Source: Bdellovibrio bacteriovorus W (GTDB lineage: Bacteria > Bdellovibrionota > Bdellovibrionia > Bdellovibrionales > Bdellovibrionaceae). Taken from it: a stretch of DNA of 64,000 nt. The stretch is from positions 434,001-498,000 of the forward strand of contig CP002190.1 of NCBI GenBank assembly GCA_000525675.1. Reading direction: 5' to 3'. This document shows positions 42,974 through 49,566 of this stretch, one piece after another (the stretch's first letter is position 1; every line of letters begins with the position of its first letter). The notes under the pieces were generated by a model that had not been told where the DNA came from, ran no database searches, and saw only the letters and a program-made list of their open reading frames with translations. Position numbers and translations under genes: made by a program.

Positions 42974-43426
42974 ATGTCTGTATTCTCGTTGATTTTTTCA
43001 ATAGCTTTTCTTGTGGGATATTTTAGTTGTTGGTCATATTTTTTTAAGATGAGCTCTGCGCGCCTTCCTCAATCAATGTGGGCTATAGTTGGAGTTGTCG
43101 TCCCGTTCATTGGCGCATTTCTGGGATGGTATTATATATTAGCTGGTCCTCGTGAAATCGTTGAGCCGACAATTTTGTTCGCAGAACTGACTCGTGCGCA
43201 AATGGTAGACTATGTAGATGAGAAATCTACTGCATCGGTCATTGCAAGTAATAGCGAGTGGTTGAAGAAAAATTGGCATGTCTTGAATGATGTCGAGAAG
43301 CAAGAATGGGTAAAGTCTCGCTGGTCTTCTTTGGTTGAGTTTCTGCCAGAAGTAAAAGATTCTCCGTCATTTATAAATGCTCTTATGAAAGCCGATAAGA
43401 ACTATACCAGAAAAACATCTTCTTAA
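42974..43426 (+). CDS. two-helix membrane protein of the element
   Basis: About 150 residues; two membrane helices near 4-24 and 37-59 separated by a short loop, then a soluble helical tail. ATG 42974 has GAGGA; ATG 42959 is the other option. Not recognised. Confidence 0.65.
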   Translation: MSVFSLIFSIAFLVGYFSCWSYFFKMSSARLPQSMWAIVGVVVPFIGAFLGWYYILAGPREIVEPTILFAELTRAQMVDYVDEKSTASVIASNSEWLKKNWHVLNDVEKQEWVKSRWSSLVEFLPEVKDSPSFINALMKADKNYTRKTSS

Positions 43427-43609
43427 GATTTATACATAGTTATCTGGGCAGAAATATTTTTATAGAAACAAACTGATACGCTAGCCTTCTAACTGCCAAT
43501 AATTAATAGATAGTTTATTCACACAGTTTTGAGCATTGCTTAGAGTTTTATGCACAGGATTTAAGTCTTACTTCCTTAGGCCGATGAAGTTATTGATGTG
43601 GAGGATTCT

Positions 43610-44644
43610 ATGAAAAAGACATCTGTGACTTTGGCAGCAGTAATGGCTCTGCTTTTACAAGGTTGTTTCGACGGAAGTGGTGGATCGGTTGGTTACTTAA
43701 GACCACCGACGAGTGGTGTAGGTGATGGTGGGAGTACACAGCCCCCTACTGATACACAGCCGCCAGAACAACAACCACCAGATAACACGCAAACAGATTT
43801 CGTAGCAGTAGCTTGGGTTTACGGTAACGATTTTTCCGACTGGGATAACACACCACCGGAAGAAATTAAACATTTAGGATTCTCGAACACTGGCACAGTT
43901 ATGCGCTTTAGTGGTCCGTTGGGGTCAACACTATACACAGAGTCAGGTCGTATTTGTAAGAATTTAACCTCAACAAGTTCACTGTATTCTGATGGATATT
44001 GCACGTTCGACCCACTTCCGAAAGATCCGATCCATGCTTCACTGCACATAGAAGTAGATGGAGAAACACTTTACGTTAGAGCTACTATTAACGGTAAAGA
44101 GTTAGTGAAGAACATAGGTAAGATGTATTTCACTAATAGAACGACCTATGAGATTTCATCAGTTAACCCAGGTCTCAATGAATTAGAGCACGGAGTTAAT
44201 ACTCCAGGACCATTTGATAAATTTGGACGTTATATAAGTTTTAAGGCAACGAACGTAGTTACATCGCAGATGGTTTTTAGAACCATTGCACACGTTAATG
44301 AGGGAACTTGTTTTAGTGACGGTGTAGTTGAGAAGATAGAAGACTTAAGAGAGAACGATAGTTGGGCGCAGTATGGGTTCAAGTATGTTACTGTCAACGT
44401 CTCTGATTTATCTTACAGGGGGTTCGCGTGTACCTTACTTACACCACCTTTTTATTATGCGGCGGGAGTTGAACAGAACTCATTATATTTTGAGCATCAC
44501 GTTCGACTTTTAGATAGCCTTATCCCAAGTTTCGGAAAATCAGAAATTTCAAATAGAGTTCCTATGGGTGATGTTAACTTTATTAAAGAATATGCGTTAG
44601 CAACAGATCATGGGTGGGGCGTAATGGTTACCTACGTTAAATAG
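43610..44644 (+). CDS. Pro/Thr-linker lipoprotein of the element
   Basis: A 344-residue lipoprotein with lipobox LLQG-C19, GGAGG before ATG 43610, a Gly/Pro/Gln/Thr linker (about 25-65), then a beta-rich domain with scattered Cys. Could be a surface-exposed cargo protein. No family recognised. Confidence 0.7.
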   Translation: MKKTSVTLAAVMALLLQGCFDGSGGSVGYLRPPTSGVGDGGSTQPPTDTQPPEQQPPDNTQTDFVAVAWVYGNDFSDWDNTPPEEIKHLGFSNTGTVMRFSGPLGSTLYTESGRICKNLTSTSSLYSDGYCTFDPLPKDPIHASLHIEVDGETLYVRATINGKELVKNIGKMYFTNRTTYEISSVNPGLNELEHGVNTPGPFDKFGRYISFKATNVVTSQMVFRTIAHVNEGTCFSDGVVEKIEDLRENDSWAQYGFKYVTVNVSDLSYRGFACTLLTPPFYYAAGVEQNSLYFEHHVRLLDSLIPSFGKSEISNRVPMGDVNFIKEYALATDHGWGVMVTYVK

Positions 44645-44658
44645 AGCAGAAAATAATA

Positions 44659-44703
44659 GGGGCCACAGAGAGCGAACGTGAATCAGCCCTCGCTATGGCC
44701 CAA
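44659..44703. terminator. possible hairpin between convergent genes
   Basis: GGGGCCACAGAGAGCGA pairs imperfectly with TCGCTATGGCCC across 14 nt; no T-run on the plus strand, so termination is uncertain. Confidence 0.3.
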
Positions 44704-44706
44704 CGC

Positions 44707-45096
44707 TTATAAAGCTGGGGCCAACTTTATAAGGCCCTTTAAAAGCCAAGGTATTGGATATTTCGGATCATGCAGGACAAGAAGGCGACCATTGAGTATA
44801 TAAGCTACCTTCAATCGCGCTGAATCTCCTTTTTTGTTGGTCACGGAAACGATTTCATCAGATTTTACTTTGAACGATTTCAGCGTTGTTGTTACTGCTA
44901 GTATAACTTGAGATGTCACAATAGGACGCTTTGTATATTCATTGAGTGGTACTAAAAGTAGTCCGCCCTCAGAAATACTTTGCACCATAAAATCAGTCAT
45001 GATGCCACTTTGGGTAGAAACACTGACACGCTCTCCTTCAGAGATATGTCGAAAAGTGAGAGGGTCTTCCCACTGTACTTTAGCTAAAGATTTCAT
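44707..45096 (-). CDS. small protein with PilZ-like strand pattern
   Basis: A 129-residue protein. The central MVQSISEGGLLLVPL resembles the PilZ D-x-S-x-x-G strand-turn, but the RxxxR c-di-GMP motif and the D are missing, so binding is doubtful. It lies 16 bp downstream of the tyrosine recombinase gene. Confidence 0.5.
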   Translation of the reverse strand: MKSLAKVQWEDPLTFRHISEGERVSVSTQSGIMTDFMVQSISEGGLLLVPLNEYTKRPIVTSQVILAVTTTLKSFKVKSDEIVSVTNKKGDSARLKVAYILNGRLLVLHDPKYPIPWLLKGLIKLAPAL

Positions 45097-45112
45097 GATT
45101 AACCTTTCGTTA

Positions 45113-45874
45113 TTAGAAATTATCTAGTGCCTTAATGGCTTCGTCTTTGACTCCAGCAAGTGATAGATGCGTATAAATCTGTTGAGCATTTGAGTTGGGA
45201 GAGTGCCCGCATAAAACGGCACGCTGATCTTCAGAAAGTCCTGCCTCTGCTAGCTTGGTAGCAAATAGATGACGAAGAAGATGTGGGTTTATTTTAACGC
45301 CGGATTTTTCGCTATAGACCTTTGCAATCTGCTGAATCCGTCGAGATGAGAACTTAGTTCTGTTAACTGATTCAAAAAGGTATCTATTGTTACGGCCGGA
45401 TAAATATAGTTTCAAACTTTCTTTCAGGTGATTCCCAAAAACAATGACTCGATCTTTTCCTCCTTTTCCTTCTTTGATAAAGGCTGTGTTGTTAGAGAAA
45501 TCAATTCGAGCAACCTCTAGTGAGCAGAGTTCTGATACTCGCAGTCCAGTTCCTAAAAGAACTTGAAAGAGGAGCTTGTGGGGCGGATCACTGATAGTGG
45601 AAAAGAATCTTTCAAGGTCCGCGTTGGTTGGTAGCTCGATCAGTTTATTCTTATAGCTTGGGGCCTCGATGCGACATCGGGTTCTCACGTCCCGGAAGAT
45701 CCGCTTGAGTTGTTCGTAAGAGAGTTTGTGGCGGTTTACTTCGCGAGCAATAAGTTTTACTAACTGCTCATTCGCATTTTGGATATAGGGCCTTTGTTTC
45801 GTAGATGGCTTTGAGTGTGCGAAACTGGGGTTATTGGTTCTCGTTAAAATAGGTTTGTCTGCATTTGATGACAT
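45113..45874 (-). CDS. tyrosine recombinase (Xer/phage-integrase-like)
   Basis: About 253 residues from ATG 45874 (GGGAG 4 bp before); the ORF opens further upstream (46045) but no ribosome site is seen there. Catalytic residues: R in GTGLRVSEL, K in EGKGGKDRV, H-x-x-R in HLLRHLFAT, H in LCGHS and the nucleophile Y in IYTHLS. The N-terminal SAM-like DNA-binding domain is short. Might act as a dimer resolvase or as the integrase; see the palindrome upstream. Confidence 0.85.
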   Translation of the reverse strand: MSSNADKPILTRTNNPSFAHSKPSTKQRPYIQNANEQLVKLIAREVNRHKLSYEQLKRIFRDVRTRCRIEAPSYKNKLIELPTNADLERFFSTISDPPHKLLFQVLLGTGLRVSELCSLEVARIDFSNNTAFIKEGKGGKDRVIVFGNHLKESLKLYLSGRNNRYLFESVNRTKFSSRRIQQIAKVYSEKSGVKINPHLLRHLFATKLAEAGLSEDQRAVLCGHSPNSNAQQIYTHLSLAGVKDEAIKALDNF

Positions 45875-46021
45875 GAAATCTCCCATTAAGTAATGGCCGC
45901 TTCGCACTTTGTGTAATTCTGCGAAGCGACCTAAACTAGATAAGTTTTTAAATTTGATAAGTGGAGATAAGCAGGCTTTTGTGCGTTGAACTTGGTTGGA
46001 CAACAACCAGCTTTTATAAGT

Positions 46022-46040
46022 CGTTACCAATTTGGTAACG
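46022..46040. promoter_or_regulatory. 19-bp palindrome in the divergent region
   Basis: CGTTACCAA-T-TTGGTAACG is a perfect inverted repeat with a 1-nt centre. A second inverted pair, TTTTACATG (46077-46085)/CATGTAAAA (46116-46124), follows. They sit between the recombinase and the 46214 gene on opposite strands. A repressor operator is more likely than a recombination core, whose arms are usually 11-13 bp. Confidence 0.45.
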
Positions 46041-46213
46041 GTCATTCATCACGCGAACACACTTTATTGTATCGTTTTTTACATGGTGTTTCAACTATTT
46101 TAAAAGTCAAAAAGTCATGTAAAATCAGTATGTTAAGTTGTTGTTTGTAACGCATTTGCTTCGTTGGTTATTCAGTCACGCGATACCCTTGAACTCGTAC
46201 AAATGGAGACCGC

Positions 46214-46819
46214 ATGAGTCGGAAAATAACTAACAAAAGCTCTCAGAAAGAAGCTGAAATCCTGCTTCAAAAAATACAGTTATCCTACAAGAAGACTCTG
46301 AAGTCTTTAATCGAAGTCGGAGGCTACATTGGTCGCTTACGACAAATCTTAACGAGGCCGCAGTTTCAAAAGTCTCTCAAGAGTATTGGGATGAGTGAGA
46401 TACAGGCATCAAGACTTATCAACTTGCATATCCGCTTTAAAGACCACCAAACCGATACGGTCTTAAAAAGTAAGGTGTCTGTTTTATATTTATTAGCGAG
46501 CAGTAAAGCTAATCAGTCAGAGTTTAATCGCCTTGTTGAGGGCCGCTCAGTTGCGATAGAGGGGCAGCGCAAAACTTTACCGAACCTGACAGTAAAAGAG
46601 GCCGTGAGACTGGCAAAACCAGTTTTACGAGCGAAGAGACGGTACGCGGAGGTGTCTATTGATCGCGCCTACATAACAAAGTTGATGGAGGTGGTGGACA
46701 GCACGCAAAGTATATTGGAGCTTCATCAGCGTAATAAATTGAAGAATGGGCCATTCATTAAACTTCAACTAAAAGAGACTATGAGCTGTCTTAAGCAAGC
46801 AGTGGTGCAGTTGCGATGA
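46214..46819 (+). CDS. plasmid/phage-type protein, DUF3102-like
   Basis: A 201-residue basic helical protein. SLIEVGGYIGRLRQIL, followed by SIGMSEIQASRLINLHIRF and VSVLYLLASS, is close to the pattern of DUF3102/ParB-like accessory proteins (a helix, then an HTH-like part). Resemblance only. It overlaps the JAB gene by 4 bp. Confidence 0.55.
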   Translation: MSRKITNKSSQKEAEILLQKIQLSYKKTLKSLIEVGGYIGRLRQILTRPQFQKSLKSIGMSEIQASRLINLHIRFKDHQTDTVLKSKVSVLYLLASSKANQSEFNRLVEGRSVAIEGQRKTLPNLTVKEAVRLAKPVLRAKRRYAEVSIDRAYITKLMEVVDSTQSILELHQRNKLKNGPFIKLQLKETMSCLKQAVVQLR

Positions 46820-47223
46820 CGACTCTTGAAATCAGCAGAAAGTGTTACGATCAAATATTAGCGTGGTCTTTGTCCTATGCTGAAATTGGATTCATCTGCG
46901 CGGGCAGGGAACGCAAGATAACCCACGTCTTTCGTGTACCAAACGTCGCCGACGATACAAGGAACCGTTACAAGTGGGACCAACGCATAAAGAGAGATGC
47001 CATGAGGGAGATTGAAGCTCTGGGCTTAAAGGTGATCGCTGAGGGGCACTCGCATCCAAGCCCTAGGCATGAAGAGCGGCCGTCCCAAGCTGATCTAGAA
47101 TACTTTAGCTTGGGACGGCCTCATATAATTGCTTTTCCTTGTCGAGAAAATATAAGGGGTTGGTTTTTGGGAGGCAATATTCGACAAACCTTGAGGTATG
47201 CTATATCGTTAGTAGTCACTTAA
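46816..47223 (+). CDS. JAB/MPN (JAMM) metalloprotease-like protein
   Basis: A 135-residue protein with the complete JAMM signature: E23 (AEIGFICAG), H78-x-H80 in EGHSHP, and S90-x-x-D93 in PSQAD. Prokaryotic JAB enzymes remove C-terminal extensions or ubiquitin-like tags, or work in nucleic-acid systems (RadC-like). No E1, E2 or ubiquitin-like gene is seen next to it. Coupled to the upstream DUF3102-like gene; 15-bp overlap with the convergent rep gene. Confidence 0.82.
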   Translation: MTTLEISRKCYDQILAWSLSYAEIGFICAGRERKITHVFRVPNVADDTRNRYKWDQRIKRDAMREIEALGLKVIAEGHSHPSPRHEERPSQADLEYFSLGRPHIIAFPCRENIRGWFLGGNIRQTLRYAISLVVT

Positions 47224-48198
47224 AAAGTGAAGGTCATCTTCTGTATTGAACCATTTTTTTGCCCACTGATTAAACCTCTTTCTTAAAGCGTAAGACAGGC
47301 TAGCTTTGCCTGAGTTGATTGTCAGTGGAACTAGGAATTTGCCTATATTGCGATGGAAATTTCTGTGCTTGTTATGTAAGATCCTTGCATTTTGAAAACC
47401 TAAGGCCAGGACATCTTCTTGAAATGTGTTAAACGCAAGAAGATCATTTACACTTTGAGCAGTTGTTTTTTGTAAGTCATAGAATTCTATTCTTTTAAAA
47501 AGTTTGCTTGAATCAATCCATCGTAAGTTGTTCAAAGTTGAAAGATTGAGCGATTTTATTGAAGCTCCCTTTAGTTGAAACTCAAATCGAGTTAAATCTT
47601 CTATTTGTAATTTTTCTTTAGAGGAAGGCTTTCTATATGATGAAAGATTCATACTTCTACTGTTGGTGCGAACCCCCGAAATTCTTCCTTTTTCAAAGTC
47701 TACTTTTCCTTGCATATAAGCGGAGGTACGGCGTTTCCACTTAGCATGTGTGCAGTAGTGGATTAGGGCCGGAGTAATTACTTCTTCGGGACTAGTGAAA
47801 GCAATGTCGAGTCTTGTAACTTTGTGTTGCTCTGAAAGAATCTCTTTCCCAGTAATAGATGAAAGAAAGTCAACATAGGAAGCAAAGCATGGAAAGTCCT
47901 TAGGGTTTAAAGTAATAGAATATTGATAAGAAGAATTGAAACGTGGCCCATCAAATATGGTAAACTCGTGGCCTTGCCATTTAAGGCGATAGCCATCTTG
48001 ATAGGCTCCATTTCTTACTAGATAAAGAACTTCCGCTTCTTTGGTTACAATGGTTTTCTTTATAGTTTTCACTAGTGTCGATTGATAATCAAAATTAACA
48101 ATCGCATTCAATTTTTTGATGTTTTCGAGTTCTTCATAATTCGGGATTTGACGTTTAATACGTGGTGATACATGCATTGTATTGTTGATTGAGTTCAT
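47209..48198 (-). CDS. Rep_trans-like replication initiation protein
   Basis: A 329-residue protein. VTRLDIAFTSPEEV matches the R-x-D-x-A motif and DLTRFEFQLKG the later acidic motif of rolling-circle Rep_trans/RstA-like initiators; a Tyr-rich stretch lies between (NLSSYRKPSSKEK). A catalytic Tyr is not fixed. AAGGAG precedes the start. The family nicks plasmid or ssDNA-phage origins; with the iteron locus 6 kb away either may be the replication system. Confidence 0.55.
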   Translation of the reverse strand: MNSINNTMHVSPRIKRQIPNYEELENIKKLNAIVNFDYQSTLVKTIKKTIVTKEAEVLYLVRNGAYQDGYRLKWQGHEFTIFDGPRFNSSYQYSITLNPKDFPCFASYVDFLSSITGKEILSEQHKVTRLDIAFTSPEEVITPALIHYCTHAKWKRRTSAYMQGKVDFEKGRISGVRTNSRSMNLSSYRKPSSKEKLQIEDLTRFEFQLKGASIKSLNLSTLNNLRWIDSSKLFKRIEFYDLQKTTAQSVNDLLAFNTFQEDVLALGFQNARILHNKHRNFHRNIGKFLVPLTINSGKASLSYALRKRFNQWAKKWFNTEDDLHFLSDY

Positions 48199-48201
48199 AA
48201 T

Positions 48202-48444
48202 TTACTCCTTAGATGATTTACGATTTTTAATTTTTTTAAGAATTCTGATATAGAAACGGCCTTCGATTGCCATTGGGTGAATAACAAATTTTTGTACGCC
48301 TCGTTTTGAGACCATTATATCTGATTTGCATGACCCAAAAGGAAAATACACTCTGTATTCTTTCTTATTGTTGTTTTGGTTAATTTCTTCACGGCAATCT
48401 GTGACATCGACTTTTGCTATAAACGTTATTTTGTTATAATTCAT
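48202..48444 (-). CDS. small protein coupled to rep
   Basis: An 80-residue basic protein; its stop codon lies in the rep ribosome-binding site. Strand-rich (NKITFIAKVDV, KEYRVYFPFG) and Lys-rich at the C-terminus, like ssDNA-binding or copy-control proteins of RCR elements. Not recognised. Confidence 0.6.
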   Translation of the reverse strand: MNYNKITFIAKVDVTDCREEINQNNNKKEYRVYFPFGSCKSDIMVSKRGVQKFVIHPMAIEGRFYIRILKKIKNRKSSKE

Positions 48445-48478
48445 AAACACACCTTTCTTTTATAGTTCGTGGAGAGTT

Positions 48479-48505
48479 GAAGGTGCCTAGGTTTTGTTAG
48501 CATTT
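48479..48505. repeat. left arm of a bipartite inverted repeat
   Basis: GAAGGTGCC-N8-GTTAGCATTT. The reverse complement recurs at 49353-49379 with the same 9 and 10 bp and a different 8-bp centre. A third TTAGCA copy lies near each arm. Confidence 0.5.
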
Positions 48506-48568
48506 AAATAGGGTTTTAATTGCTAATATAACAATTTTTTTCTGCTGTGTTTCATGTGGAGGGCTATC

Positions 48569-49336
48569 ATGACGAAAGAGGCAGCTAAAGAATGGCTAGA
48601 AAGCATACAATGTCGCATCCGAGAAGAGATCGAAGTTGTAAAGAAAGAGCACAGAGTGAGGAGTCAGCGCGAAGCTGCGCTTATAATTTTCCGAAATTGC
48701 AATATAGAAAGTGATGGTTACAAAGCAGGGTTGTTGTCTGGAACTGTTGCTAATAGAAGCTCGAAGAGGAGGGCTATCCCAAGTAAGTATATAAAGAAGA
48801 TAAAGTTCGGAACGATTTCTAGTTTGTTCAAAGAATTTAATGTTGCTTTAGCTGAGTTGAACAGCCCAACTCCTGAGAGTGAGATGTGGCGTGATTACAT
48901 AGAAATTGCCGCTTTCATGGACTCAACAATGGAGGAGTATTTAGATGATTATAAAGGTGATATGACTTTAGCTATGGTGGCAGTATTATATGGGGCATAT
49001 GATGCTTGCCGATCTTTTTTAAATAACCTCGAAAACTCTCATGAGGTGACACTATCTAAGGAGAATGCGGAGAAGTTTAAGGACGCTTTAGAAAAACAAT
49101 GGAAAGGACTGATTTCAATAAAGGGGGAAAATACTCCTAGGTTTTACGTTAGGGAGAGTTTAGCAAAGAAAGCGATTTTGAAGATATATGAGAGTATTGA
49201 TGTTCGCTCTGCTTATGAAGAATTGTTTTGGAACGAATCTAGCCTTTATGTCTATTGGGATTGCCAATATCGAGGGAGGAGTCTCCTTGTTGGACACTCT
49301 TTACGCCAAGGCGAGTTGAAAATCTCGTTTAGTTAG
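48569..49336 (+). CDS. unknown cargo protein flanked by inverted repeats
   Basis: A 255-residue soluble helical protein, ATG 48569 behind GGAGGG. Acidic patches and Trp/Tyr-rich C-terminal part; no motif recognised. It is the only gene between the bipartite inverted repeats and sits in the cargo position between rep and recombinase, where defence or stress genes often lie. Function unknown. Confidence 0.65.
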   Translation: MTKEAAKEWLESIQCRIREEIEVVKKEHRVRSQREAALIIFRNCNIESDGYKAGLLSGTVANRSSKRRAIPSKYIKKIKFGTISSLFKEFNVALAELNSPTPESEMWRDYIEIAAFMDSTMEEYLDDYKGDMTLAMVAVLYGAYDACRSFLNNLENSHEVTLSKENAEKFKDALEKQWKGLISIKGENTPRFYVRESLAKKAILKIYESIDVRSAYEELFWNESSLYVYWDCQYRGRSLLVGHSLRQGELKISFS

Positions 49337-49352
49337 CAAATCTTTTTTAGAG

Positions 49353-49379
49353 AAATGCTAACTTTTCTCCGGCACCTTC
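49353..49379. repeat. right arm of the bipartite inverted repeat
   Basis: AAATGCTAAC-N8-GGCACCTTC. Also GTTAGCA (49332-49338) with TGCTAAC (49356-49362) forms a hairpin that could end the upstream gene. Confidence 0.5.
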
Positions 49380-49386
49380 ATCTGCT

Positions 49387-49566
49387 GTGAAGAACTGCAA
49401 GAATGACCAATCTAATTTGAATAGTTATGATGACTCAGTGATGGAGCTAGAATCCATCACTGAAGTCTTTGCTATTTTATTAAAGTGGGATCAAGAGCTT
49501 GCAGGAGCTTCTAGTAGCAAAAGTGAAAAGTCCAAAAAGGATGAGGAGAAAAGAGATGAAGGGTAA
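49387..49566 (+). CDS. small acidic protein upstream of the serine recombinase
   Basis: A 59-codon ORF with GTG start, C-terminal KSEKSKKDEEKRDEG. Its stop overlaps the recombinase start (GATGAAGGGTAA), as expected for a coupled pair. Small proteins before such recombinases are common, but no ribosome site is seen, so it is a candidate only. Confidence 0.4.
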   Translation: MKNCKNDQSNLNSYDDSVMELESITEVFAILLKWDQELAGASSSKSEKSKKDEEKRDEG

